Source of the DNA: DAIPKP01 sp964545875
Lineage (GTDB): Bacteria; Synergistota; Synergistia; Synergistales; Aminiphilaceae
Length of the DNA stretch: 64,000 nt
Assembly: GCA_964545875.1 (NCBI GenBank)
Contig: CAZJHH010000004.1
Coordinates: 286,797 to 350,796 of the forward strand
Reading direction: 5' to 3'
Shown: in pieces, positions 24,519 to 32,397 of the stretch
Numbering within the stretch: position 1 is the stretch's first letter
Layout of the letters: each line of letters opens with the position of its first letter
The notes under the pieces: model-generated
What the model was told of the DNA's origin: nothing
What the model saw: the letters and a program-made list of their open reading frames with translations, nothing else
Databases searched by the model: none
Made by a program: the position numbers and the translations under genes

Positions 24519-25370
24519 CTACCGTTTCGGGGGCTCCCACTTTTTGGCTATACCCTGGGTGATGCGGTCGATGACGATGGCCATGGCCACCACGCTTGCC
24601 CCGGCCTCGAAGCCTCTCCCCACGTCGATGCGGTTGATGGAGAGAAGTACCTCCTGTCCCAATCCCCGGGCACCGATCATGGAAGCCACCACCACCATGG
24701 CCAGAGCCATCATGGTGGTCTGGTTCACCCCCGCAAGAATGGAGGGCATGGCCAGGGGAATTCGCACCTCCCGGAGCAGCTGCCACCGGGTGGCTCCATA
24801 GGCGATGGCGGCCTCTTCCACCGAAGAAGGCACTTGTTGAAGCCCCAGGGCAGTGAGCCGTATCACCGGGGGCAAGGCGTAGATGAGCGTGGCAAGTACT
24901 GCGGGAACCTTTCCCAGGCCGAAAAGCATCATGGCGGGAATGAGATAGACGAAGGAAGGCATGGTTTGCATGGCATCGAGCACGGGCTTCAGAACCAGAG
25001 CGGTTCCGGGAATTTCCGCCATGAGTACCCCCAGGGGAATTCCCAGGAAAAGCGCCAGAATGACCGCGGTACAAACCACCGAGAGAGTTTCCATGGCGAG
25101 CCCCCAAAGGCCGAAAACCCCGATAATGAAGGGAAGAAACGAGAGCACCAGGGTGGGGAGAATTTTTTTCGTGGTTCCCCAGACCGTAAAGGCCACCACA
25201 CCGATAAGCACCCACCAGGGAACTCCATCGAGAAAACCGTTTATGGAAAGCAGTACCTTGAGAATGCCCGCGGAAACGCTGTCGAAAAAGGGAGCGAAGG
25301 AGATCACCAGCCAATCCACGAAATGATTTACCTTCGGAGCAACGTGAAATTCCAGGCTTTGGGGAAACAT
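24519..25370 (-). CDS. Quaternary-amine/glycine-betaine ABC transporter permease (ProW/OpuAB-like)
   Basis: A 283-residue inner-membrane permease with six to seven helices and the binding-protein-dependent loop EEAAIAYGATRWQLLREVRIPLAMPSILAGVNQTTMMALAMVV (about residues 184-226). That loop couples to the ATPase, and the sequence is typical of ProW/OpuAB. DAMQTMPSFVYLIPAMMLFGLGKVPAV is also highly conserved in this subfamily. It follows the ATPase gene by 14 bases. No substrate-binding protein gene follows, where proX/opuAC would be expected. The substrate is likely glycine betaine, choline, proline betaine or carnitine. Confidence 0.92.
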   Translation of the reverse strand: MFPQSLEFHVAPKVNHFVDWLVISFAPFFDSVSAGILKVLLSINGFLDGVPWWVLIGVVAFTVWGTTKKILPTLVLSFLPFIIGVFGLWGLAMETLSVVCTAVILALFLGIPLGVLMAEIPGTALVLKPVLDAMQTMPSFVYLIPAMMLFGLGKVPAVLATLIYALPPVIRLTALGLQQVPSSVEEAAIAYGATRWQLLREVRIPLAMPSILAGVNQTTMMALAMVVVASMIGARGLGQEVLLSINRIDVGRGFEAGASVVAMAIVIDRITQGIAKKWEPPKR

Positions 25371-25384
25371 GGGCTTTCTCCTCT

Positions 25385-26266
25385 CTATCCTGCGACCTTA
25401 TTCGCCATGCGGCGTTCGGCTCGACGGATCTGTTCCCGCTCGTCCTGAACGAACCGGGCCACGTAGTCGTCCACGGGATCCGAAATGATCTCCTCGGGAG
25501 TGCCCACCTGCACCACCCGGCCGTCTCTCATGACCGCCATGCGGTCCCCCAGGCGAAGGGCCTCGCTGAGATCATGGGTAACGAAAAAGATGGTTTTTTT
25601 CATCTCTTCCTGAAGCCGCATGAGTTCATCCTGAAGCTCCCGGCGAATAAGAGGATCCAGGCCGCTGAAGGGCTCGTCCATAAGCATAATGGGAGACCCC
25701 ATCACGAGAGCCCGGGCGATGCCCACCCGCTGCCGCATGCCTCCGCTCAGGGAGACGGGATGGTATTCCTCCCATCCTTCGAGCCCCACCTTGCGGATGG
25801 CCTCGAAGGCCTTCTCCCGGCACTCCCCGGAAGGCTCTCCCCGAAGCCGAAGGCCAAAACAGACGTTCTGGAGCACCGTACGGTGAGGGAGCAAACCGTA
25901 GTGCTGGAAGACCATGGCCACCTGGCGCCTCCGGAAGGCCACGAGCTCCGAAGAACTCATGGAGGTCACCTCCTGGCCGTTTATTTTTATGGATCCCCCG
26001 GTGGGCTCCACCAAGCGGAGAAGACAGCGAATAAGCGTGGATTTACCGCTCCCGGAAAGGCCCATAATAATGAAGGTCTCCCCCGGGGCAACTCCGAGGG
26101 AGACCCCCTTGACGGCAAGCACCGCATCGCTGTCCTCCTGGAGAGATTCCAGGCGGCGAGGATCCCGAAGCACCTCGGCTCCATAGCGGTTTTTTTTGGT
26201 TCTCGAATAGATCTTCCAGAGATCGTGGATCTCTATGGCTCTTCCCACGGATTCTACGGCAGTCAT
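25385..26266 (-). CDS. Quaternary-amine/glycine-betaine ABC transporter ATPase (ProV/OpuAA-like)
   Basis: A 293-residue ABC ATPase. Walker A is GLSGSGKST, the Q-loop is MVFQHYGLLPHRTVLQN, the signature LSGGMRQR, Walker B IMLMDEPFSGLDPLIR, and the switch is VTHDLSEA. The N-terminal extension before Walker A (KIYSRTKKN..AVLAVKGVSLGV) is typical of ProV/OpuAA. The tail with VARFVQDEREQIRRAER is short and has no full tandem CBS pair. Start at 26266 directly behind AGGAGGT. It is preceded by an unusually long leader of about 300 nt. Confidence 0.92.
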   Translation of the reverse strand: MTAVESVGRAIEIHDLWKIYSRTKKNRYGAEVLRDPRRLESLQEDSDAVLAVKGVSLGVAPGETFIIMGLSGSGKSTLIRCLLRLVEPTGGSIKINGQEVTSMSSSELVAFRRRQVAMVFQHYGLLPHRTVLQNVCFGLRLRGEPSGECREKAFEAIRKVGLEGWEEYHPVSLSGGMRQRVGIARALVMGSPIMLMDEPFSGLDPLIRRELQDELMRLQEEMKKTIFFVTHDLSEALRLGDRMAVMRDGRVVQVGTPEEIISDPVDDYVARFVQDEREQIRRAERRMANKVAG

Positions 26267-26386
26267 GTGTACCTCCTGTTTCTGCGTCTTTTGGGACTCT
26301 GGGGAGCTTTCTCGCTGCAGTACAGTCCCGGAAGATACCATGGAATTACCTGGCACCTCCGCACCGGGATCGAAGAAAAGGGAATT

Positions 26387-26402
26387 CCCGAAAATTTTCG
26401 GG
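26387..26402. repeat. 16-bp perfect palindrome in the transporter leader
   Basis: CCCGAAAA-TTTTCGGG. Flanking GAATT and AATTC extend it to about 27 bp with one unpaired base. It lies between the promoter at 26587-26615 and the ATPase start. It could be an operator or an mRNA hairpin. Confidence 0.6.
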
Positions 26403-26419
26403 CAATTCGCATCGCCACA

Positions 26420-26479
26420 TCATCGAGACAGCAGAAGGAAGCCCATGAAAAAAGAAGGGCGAAGAAAAGGAAATTCCAT
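26420..26479 (-). CDS. Possible 19-residue leader ORF upstream of the transporter
   Basis: The ATG at 26479 follows AAAAGGAG with good spacing. The product is hydrophobic, rich in Phe and Leu (starts MEFPFLRPSFF), and ends at TGA about 150 bases before the ATPase start. It might be a regulatory leader peptide or a chance ORF. Together with the palindrome and the promoter, this is all that I can see in the 321 bases between 26267 and 26587. Confidence 0.3.
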   Translation of the reverse strand: MEFPFLRPSFFMGFLLLSR

Positions 26480-26586
26480 GGATCTCCTTTTTTCTTCAAA
26501 AGAGATGGGTGTGGAACCCAGAAAAACCCGGATTTGGGATACAACGATCAGCAGGGAAATGGAAAACATTATGACATGTTCCTTTT

Positions 26587-26615
26587 ATTATAACAAAAAC
26601 CCCGAGAAGAGACAA
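26587..26615 (-). promoter_or_regulatory. Promoter of the quaternary-amine transporter operon
   Basis: TTGTCT (minus strand 26615-26610), a 17-bp spacer and a perfect TATAAT (26592-26587). The -10 overlaps the stop codon of the CPBP gene. The start site near 26580 gives a leader of about 310 nt. Confidence 0.7.
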
Positions 26616-27280
26616 AAAAGCGAGGCTCCGGAAGGGCGGTAGAGAAGAACCAGGAGATCTATCCAAACGTGCACCGCCATGGGAAGAATAAGGGAACCCG
26701 TGGCGACGAAGAGAACGCTGAAGAAAGCCCCCAGGAAAAAGGCGCTTACCGCACCGAACCACCCCTGATAGGCATGGGCAAAGCCAAAAGCGAGAGCTCC
26801 TATAAGATGGGCTCCTCCGGGAGAAACTCCCAGAGAAAGAGCGTATCGGTAAAGAAAAAGACGGTAAAGAATTTCTTCGCACACCCCCGCAGTTCCGGAA
26901 AGAACTACGAAGAGGCGAACCTCCCGGGGAGTGATGGGAAAAAGTACCGCCACATCTCGGGTGATCCGCCGGAAAAAGCTTTTCCACCGGGAAGATTTCC
27001 AGAGCCCCAGAGTAAGCCATGCCATTCCTCCAAGAGCTGCAAAAAACCATAAAAACCCCTCCCGGGGAAGAAGGGAGAACAGCCGCCGAGCCTCCGCCAT
27101 GCCGAGCCGGTCTGTTCCCAGAAGAAGGCCCAGGGCAAGCCCCGCGTAGAGCCATTCCCAAAAGATGAGCATGCGGTAGCAACCGGATCGAGAGAGGCTT
27201 TTCTCTTCAAGCTCTCTGCGGAGAATTCCGAACTGCCCCTTTCCCAAAAGGGGAGCCAGAAAGATCAGAAAAAACGCCAA
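26588..27280 (-). CDS. CPBP family intramembrane glutamic endopeptidase (CAAX-like)
   Basis: A 230-residue membrane protein with about six helices. Motif 1 of the CPBP/Rce1 family is EEILYR (within AGVCEEILYRLFLY, about residues 134-147), motif 2 is FGFAHAYQGW, and motif 3 is HVWIDL near the C-terminus. The Glu-Glu, His and Asn/Asp residues expected for catalysis are present. Members process prenylated or bacteriocin-related peptides or act in membrane proteostasis. Start is uncertain: the TTG at 27280 has no Shine-Dalgarno sequence. An ATT at 27301 behind AAAGGGGG would add seven residues. Confidence 0.78.
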   Translation of the reverse strand: MAFFLIFLAPLLGKGQFGILRRELEEKSLSRSGCYRMLIFWEWLYAGLALGLLLGTDRLGMAEARRLFSLLPREGFLWFFAALGGMAWLTLGLWKSSRWKSFFRRITRDVAVLFPITPREVRLFVVLSGTAGVCEEILYRLFLYRYALSLGVSPGGAHLIGALAFGFAHAYQGWFGAVSAFFLGAFFSVLFVATGSLILPMAVHVWIDLLVLLYRPSGASLFCLFSGFLL

Positions 27281-27385
27281 ACCGTGGCAGAGATATGAAA
27301 TAAAATTTCCCCCTTTCCGGGTTTTCTGGAGCTTCGGGAAAAAAACAGAAGCACGCCCCCGAAACTGCGGTCACGAAATTGCTCC

Positions 27386-27414
27386 TTGCATTATGAGCCA
27401 CTTATGCGTATAAT
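27386..27414 (+). promoter_or_regulatory. Promoter of the DEAD-box helicase gene
   Basis: TTGCAT (27386-27391), 17 bp, TATAAT (27409-27414). The predicted leader is about 295 nt (27421-27715). It contains several small hairpins (for example CTCCTC...GAGGAG near 27443-27460) and no convincing gene. Between 27281 and 27385 I see nothing. Confidence 0.75.
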
Positions 27415-27715
27415 TCCCCCTCGGCATCGTGGAGATAGGAGTACTCCTCTTCTTCGAGGAGAGGGTTCTCGAGAGATACATTTGTGTTCCTGAAATGGTT
27501 GCAAGGGGATTGGGATTTTTCTTCTGGAGGAGCGGCTCTCCTTTCGACGGGTTCCTCACGGCAGCCATACGGGATCGTTTCGAAGTTTACGAGGTCTTTA
27601 TGATACTCATGGCTCCTTTACGAAAGGACGAACGCCCCCTTCCCCATTGTGCCACAAAATCCACGGACACGCAGAATTTCCCATGCTGTTCCAAAAAGAA
27701 AACGAGGTTTACTTT

Positions 27716-29443
27716 ATGAAACGATTTGACGAATTTGGCTTTTCCCCGGAGATCCTTCGAGGAATCGAGGATCTTGGCTTTGAAAACCCCATGCCTATCC
27801 AGGAGAAAGCCATCCCTCTCGCTCTGGAAACCGACCAGGACATTATCGGCCTTGCCCAGACGGGAACAGGCAAAACCGCAGCCTTCGGACTTCCTCTCAT
27901 CCAGAGAATCGACCTTTCTCTTTCCAAGCCCCAGGGACTTATCCTCGCCCCCACCCGGGAGCTCTGCCTCCAAATCTGCCGGGATCTCCAATCCTTCGCA
28001 TCCCATATTCCGGCCTTGCGAATTCTTGCCGTGTACGGAGGAGCCGATGCGGAACCGCAGATCAGCGCCCTTCGCCGGGGAGTGCACATTATCGTGGCCA
28101 CTCCGGGGAGAATGAACGATCTTCTGAATAAGCGCAGAAAAATCGACCTCTCCGCCATTACCCGGGTAATTCTCGACGAGGCGGATGAGATGCTGGATAT
28201 GGGTTTCAAGGATGATCTGGATGCCATTCTCTCCGAAACTCCGGAAACCAAAAAGACCTCCCTCTTCTCCGCCACCATGCCCCGGGAGATGCAGGAGATC
28301 GCCAAAAACTATATGCACAATCCCGTGGAGATCAGCGTGGGAGTCAGAAACAGCGGCTCCGAGACAGTGGAACATCTCTGCCACATGGTGCGCTCCAGGG
28401 ATCGCTACTCCGCCCTGAAGCGGGTGGTGGACTTCCGCCCCGAAATCTACGGCATCGTTTTCTGCCGCACCAGGCAGGAAACCAAGGATATCGCCCAGAA
28501 GCTGATCAACGACGGATACGATGCGGATGCCCTGCACGGAGATCTTTCCCAGAGTCAACGGGAGTACATTATGCAAAAATTCCGCCAGAGGAATCTGCAG
28601 CTTCTCGTGGCCACAGATGTGGCCGCCCGAGGGCTCGACGTTCAGGGAATCTCCCACGTGGTGCATTACAACCTTCCGGATGACCCGGAAACCTATACCC
28701 ACCGGAGCGGACGCACCGGAAGAGCCGGAAACGAGGGTATTTCCATCGCCATCATCAACCTCAAGGAAAAACACAAGATCCACTCCATCGAGAGAAACCT
28801 CAAGCGGAGCTTTTCCTTTCTCCCCGTACCGGGAGGAAAGGAAATCTGCGAAAAACAGCTTCTGAACCTTATCGAAAAGGTTCAATGCGCCCCGGTGGAT
28901 CATGAGGAGATTCAGGAATTCCTTCCCATGATTTCCAAAAAGCTGGAACATCTCAGCCGGGAAGAGCTTATCAAGATTTTTCTCTCCATGGAGTTCGAAC
29001 ACCTGCTCGCCTACTACAAGGATGCGGAGGATCTCAGCGCTCCGGATCGGCGGAAAGATGGGGAGGACTTCTCCAGCCCCCGGTCTTCCAGGGATCGTTC
29101 CTCCTTCGACAGAAAGGGAGGCAATTTCTCCAGGCTCTTCATCAATCTCGGCGCCATGGACGGACTTACGCCGAAAGATCTTATCTCCTTCGTCACAAGG
29201 CAGATGGGCAAACGGGGACTTCCTTTCGGAAAGATCGACATCGCCAAGAGCTTTTCCTTCTTCGAGATCCCTCGGGAGGAGGAGCCCCAGGTTCTCAAGG
29301 CTCTCGAAAAGAGCGTCTTCAGGAACCGGAAGGTTCAGGTAGAGCTTTCTAACAAAACCAAGGGAAGTTCCTCGCCGAAACGCTCGGTTCCGGAAAAGCG
29401 CGCCTTTAAAAACAACCAGCGCAAGGTTTACGCAGCTTCCTAA
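27716..29443 (+). CDS. DEAD-box ATP-dependent RNA helicase (DeaD/CsdA type)
   Basis: A 575-residue helicase with Q motif (FGFSPEILRGIEDLGFENPMPIQ), motif I AQTGTGKT, Ia APTRELC, II DEAD, III SAT, V VATDVAARGLD, and VI HRSGRTGRAG. The C-terminal region (about 480-560) resembles the DbpA/CsdA RNA-binding domain: RLFINLGAMDGLTPKDLISFV, then a basic tail. It unwinds RNA in ribosome assembly and cold adaptation. The start at 27716 follows GAGG. The long untranslated leader resembles those of cold-regulated helicase genes. Confidence 0.93.
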   Translation: MKRFDEFGFSPEILRGIEDLGFENPMPIQEKAIPLALETDQDIIGLAQTGTGKTAAFGLPLIQRIDLSLSKPQGLILAPTRELCLQICRDLQSFASHIPALRILAVYGGADAEPQISALRRGVHIIVATPGRMNDLLNKRRKIDLSAITRVILDEADEMLDMGFKDDLDAILSETPETKKTSLFSATMPREMQEIAKNYMHNPVEISVGVRNSGSETVEHLCHMVRSRDRYSALKRVVDFRPEIYGIVFCRTRQETKDIAQKLINDGYDADALHGDLSQSQREYIMQKFRQRNLQLLVATDVAARGLDVQGISHVVHYNLPDDPETYTHRSGRTGRAGNEGISIAIINLKEKHKIHSIERNLKRSFSFLPVPGGKEICEKQLLNLIEKVQCAPVDHEEIQEFLPMISKKLEHLSREELIKIFLSMEFEHLLAYYKDAEDLSAPDRRKDGEDFSSPRSSRDRSSFDRKGGNFSRLFINLGAMDGLTPKDLISFVTRQMGKRGLPFGKIDIAKSFSFFEIPREEEPQVLKALEKSVFRNRKVQVELSNKTKGSSSPKRSVPEKRAFKNNQRKVYAAS

Positions 29444-29513
29444 GAAAAAATCGACGAACGCCCTCCGGAGAGAGGTGTCCCTTTCTTCTCTCCACGGTAC
29501 ATAGGGAAAACCG

Positions 29514-29551
29514 AAAAGAGGAAGAGCCCGCAAGCTCTTCCTCTTTTTTTT
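29514..29551. terminator. Bidirectional terminator between the helicase and NYN genes
   Basis: AAAAGAGGAAGAGC (29514-29527) pairs perfectly with GCTCTTCCTCTTTT (29534-29547) across a 6-base loop. A T-run to 29551 completes it. Confidence 0.92.
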
Positions 29552-29576
29552 CGTGCCCCCACTCTCCGAAAGAAAT

Positions 29577-30566
29577 CTACTCTTTTCGCCTCACGTACCA
29601 CTTCATGTTGGAGCTCCGGGTTTCTACAAGATCTCTCTTTTCCGCATCCATGATGAGTTTCTTCAGCTTGGGATACTTGTATTCCTTTATGTTGACGCCC
29701 CGCTCGATAAGGGCGTCGCTCACCTGAGCGAAGTGTATCCACTTCTGGTGAGGGCATATGGCTTGAATAACATCCATGAGATGCCGGATAATCACAGGAA
29801 TATCGGAAGCTCCCTCGCTGGAGGTGATCTTGTAGGGGGACAGGGTCATCCCCTTGGGAGTGCTTTGGGCCCGGATTACGTTGCACCGAAGGGCATCGTT
29901 GAGAAAATCCCGCCAGGAAGAGTACCCCTCCACGTCACCGGAGAAGTTTTCGTTCAAAAGCTGCATCCGCACTTTCACGGATCCCGGAGTGGGAATCTTC
30001 TTTCTTCGAATCATGAGATCCACCGCTTCCGCGAGCAGCGTAAAGGCATCTTCCCGCTTCAACGGCTCCAGCTCGTCCTCCCCATTGGGCTCCTCTTCCT
30101 CTTCATCGGGGATGAGGGCCCGATAATCGGTGTACTCATCAGCAAATTCCAGCAGATGCTCCGAAGCGGTGTTGGAATCGCAGACCACGATGATCTTTTT
30201 GCCGTGCTTCTTCAACGTTTGCAGAAGGGGGCGGAAGTCAATATCCCCGGTAAGAAGAATATAGGTTTTTATGTGAGGATACTGAAAGATCATTTCCGTG
30301 GCTTTGGTGATGAGCACGAAGTCCGAACTGTTCTTTCTTCGTCGGTTTTTTTCCTCCGGCTGGGGAAGGTGAATCAGCTCGAATCCCTTTTCCGAAATGT
30401 TCACCGCCAGAGTGTTGTTGATGGAGCTGCTCCAATTCCCGATGGCCACCGCCGAAGAGATGTTTCCGATCTGTCGGGCATACTCCAGAAGGCCATCCAC
30501 AAAAAACGAGTCCGCCGAGGGGGTCACATTTTCCACGTCCCACAATACTGCAAGATTTACATCCAC
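29577..30566 (-). CDS. NYN-domain (PIN-like) ribonuclease-type protein with OST-HTH/LOTUS domain
   Basis: A 329-residue protein. The N-terminal NYN domain (about 1-150) begins VDVNLAVLWDVENV and contains SSDFVLITKATEMIF and ILLTGDIDFRPLLQTLKKHGKKIIVV. The acidic residues Asp (WDVEN), Asp (SDF) and the Asp pair of GDID form the expected metal site. A Glu-rich linker (about 155-170) leads to one or two OST-HTH/LOTUS-like regions (about 172-225 and 265-325), an RNA-binding fold. This pairing suggests an RNA-targeting nuclease or regulator; no substrate is known. The second GTG (30566) is chosen because AAGGAGGT runs into the first. Confidence 0.82.
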   Translation of the reverse strand: MDVNLAVLWDVENVTPSADSFFVDGLLEYARQIGNISSAVAIGNWSSSINNTLAVNISEKGFELIHLPQPEEKNRRRKNSSDFVLITKATEMIFQYPHIKTYILLTGDIDFRPLLQTLKKHGKKIIVVCDSNTASEHLLEFADEYTDYRALIPDEEEEEPNGEDELEPLKREDAFTLLAEAVDLMIRRKKIPTPGSVKVRMQLLNENFSGDVEGYSSWRDFLNDALRCNVIRAQSTPKGMTLSPYKITSSEGASDIPVIIRHLMDVIQAICPHQKWIHFAQVSDALIERGVNIKEYKYPKLKKLIMDAEKRDLVETRSSNMKWYVRRKE

Positions 30567-30581
30567 TCTCACACCTCCTTG

Positions 30582-30597
30582 AAAAACATATGTTTTT
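30582..30597. repeat. 16-bp perfect palindrome upstream of the NYN gene
   Basis: AAAAACAT-ATGTTTTT lies between the gene and a possible promoter (TACAAT on the minus strand near 30612-30617). It is a candidate operator, possibly for autoregulation. Confidence 0.5.
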
Positions 30598-30633
30598 CTC
30601 TCCTTTACGATTGTACACCCTTATTCTTGAAAA

Positions 30634-30683
30634 CAAAAAAGGCTGGAAGGGCTCTTCTCCTTTGAAAAGGGCCCTTTCAGCCT
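30634..30683 (-). terminator. Terminator of the fdhA-1/focA/mobA operon
   Basis: AGGCTGGAAGGGC (30640-30652) pairs with GCCCTTTCAGCCT (30671-30683) with one G-U. On the minus strand UUUUUUG follows (30639-30634). Confidence 0.85.
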
Positions 30684-30732
30684 GAAGGTTCTCGGTATTT
30701 TGACCTGCCTGGAGAGACCCGGGAGGAAATTT

Positions 30733-31407
30733 TCATATGTGGTACGCATCTCCAAATTGGTGAAGGTCTTCGGGAGTGTTCATGCCCCGAAAGGAGCGCC
30801 CATATCCCGGAAGAAGGGCAAAAGCGGATTCCTCTACCACCGTAAGTTCTATGGCGGCATAAAAGCTCTTCATCTGCCTCTTTCCCTCCCTCAAAACCTT
30901 CTCCACCGAGGAAAGGCAGGAACGGGCATAGAATGCGTGAAGGGGCTCCAGATATTCTCCCCTTCGAACCACCAGAGCCTGGCTGTTCTTCTGCCGAGCC
31001 TTCCAGAGGGTGCGCACCACCATCTCCTGAATCCAGGGCATATCGCATCCCACGAAAAAGCCCCATTCCGTGGGAAGTTCTTCAAGGCTTCGGGCAAGCC
31101 CTTCCAGAGGGCCCTTTCCGGAAGCTTTGTCTTCCACGATCTTCAAAGAAAACGGCAGAGATATCCCTTGAAGAAGCTTTTCCAGTGGCTCTCGATCTTC
31201 GGAACCCACCGAAAGGAGCACCGCCTCAAAATACGGGGCCAGACGAAGGAGAACTCTTTCGAGAACCAGGTGCCCCTGAAAGGAAAGAAAGAGTTTGTTA
31301 CCCCCCATGCGCCTTCCCCGGCCTCCTCCAAGAATAACGGCAGAAGCGGGAATTTTCCCGCCCCTGCCGTTATCCGGTTCATGCGTAGATGTAGCTTGAG
31401 GATGCAA
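30733..31407 (-). CDS. mobA: Molybdenum cofactor guanylyltransferase MobA
   Basis: A 224-residue nucleotidyltransferase. SAVILGGGRGRRMGGNKLFL near residues 22-41 is the GTP-binding signature of MobA (LAGGxSxRMGxDK). GFFVGCDMPWIQ is the metal-binding GCDMP motif, and EYLEPLHAFYARSC follows. It attaches GMP to molybdopterin to form the bis-MGD-type cofactor used by formate dehydrogenases. Start is a TTG at 31407, two bases beyond the focA stop, with GGAGG inside the end of focA. It is last in the formate dehydrogenase operon, which fits its role. Confidence 0.9.
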   Translation of the reverse strand: MHPQATSTHEPDNGRGGKIPASAVILGGGRGRRMGGNKLFLSFQGHLVLERVLLRLAPYFEAVLLSVGSEDREPLEKLLQGISLPFSLKIVEDKASGKGPLEGLARSLEELPTEWGFFVGCDMPWIQEMVVRTLWKARQKNSQALVVRRGEYLEPLHAFYARSCLSSVEKVLREGKRQMKSFYAAIELTVVEESAFALLPGYGRSFRGMNTPEDLHQFGDAYHI

Positions 31408-32241
31408 CTACTGAAGATCCTCCAGCTTCTTCTGGAAGACCAGGTAGTAGAAGACCGCCACGAACAAGATGCCCCCCACCATGTTCCCCAGAGTAACGGG
31501 AATGAGGTTCTGGAAAAATCCACCGATTCCCACGCTGGCAAGCTTTTCTGCGGGAAGCCCCGAGGCGGTAGCCACGGCCTCGCTCCCCTTGACGAGCATT
31601 CCCATGGTCATAAAGTACATGTTGGCAATGCTGTGTTCGAAGCCGGAAGCGACGAAGGCCATGATGGGAAAGAAGATGGCCCAGATTTTGCCCGCCACGT
31701 CCACCGCAGCCATGCTCATCCACACTGCCAGAACCACGATCCAGTTACAGAGAATACCCCGGAAAAAGCCCTCCATGAAGGGGATGCTCATCTTGCCTGC
31801 GGCGATTTTAAGAGCGTTGACTCCCACCGCACCCCGCCAGAGACCGGAATAGTAAATAAGGAGCGCCACAAGAACGGAACCGAGGAAGTTGGCCACATAC
31901 ACCCAGAACCAGTTCCGGGCCACTCCGCGGAAGGGTTGGCATCCCGCAAAGCTTCCGAGAACCATCATGCAGTTCCCCGTAAAAAGCTCTCCTCCTGCGA
32001 TGACAACCAGCATGAGTCCCGTAGAGAAGACCGCTCCCGTAATGAACTTGCCCATCCCCACGCCTACATAGGTGGCAAGATCCTGGGAAACCACGGTGGC
32101 CAAAAATCCCGCAAAAGCGATATAGGCTCCCGCAAGAGTTCCCATGATAATCATCTGAGGAATGCTCCAGCTGCTTTTCGCTTTCGAGGATGCGCAGGCA
32201 CCTTTGGCGATCTCCACGGGGCTCTTAAACGCAGTATTCAT
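31408..32241 (-). CDS. focA: Formate/nitrite transporter family channel FocA/FdhC
   Basis: A 277-residue membrane protein with six helices. The FNT signatures are GGELFTGNCMMVLGSFAG (about residues 83-100), KMSIPFMEGFFRGILCNWIVVLAVW, and GFEHSIANMYFM (gating histidine region). The central His in EHSIANM matches the conserved pore histidine of FocA. It lies 156 bases after the selenoprotein FdhA-1 gene and before mobA on the same strand, so formate is the likely substrate. Start at 32241 behind GGGAGGAG. Confidence 0.95.
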   Translation of the reverse strand: MNTAFKSPVEIAKGACASSKAKSSWSIPQMIIMGTLAGAYIAFAGFLATVVSQDLATYVGVGMGKFITGAVFSTGLMLVVIAGGELFTGNCMMVLGSFAGCQPFRGVARNWFWVYVANFLGSVLVALLIYYSGLWRGAVGVNALKIAAGKMSIPFMEGFFRGILCNWIVVLAVWMSMAAVDVAGKIWAIFFPIMAFVASGFEHSIANMYFMTMGMLVKGSEAVATASGLPAEKLASVGIGGFFQNLIPVTLGNMVGGILFVAVFYYLVFQKKLEDLQ

Positions 32242-32397
32242 TTTAAAAACTCCTCCCTTGTTCTCCTATATTTTTCGTACACCTGCAGGCAGCGTTTCCG
32301 CCCTCCGTACCGAATAGTTCCGCCTTCTCCAGGAAGAAAATATTTATTCCCTTCCTGAAGAAGGTCTCGCATCGCTTCAGCGTAACAATGAGGTTCT

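Noticed and set aside
27429..27719. 96-residue ORF in the leader of the DEAD-box gene
   Set aside because: It starts with GTG without a Shine-Dalgarno sequence, overlaps the true start and has a random composition.
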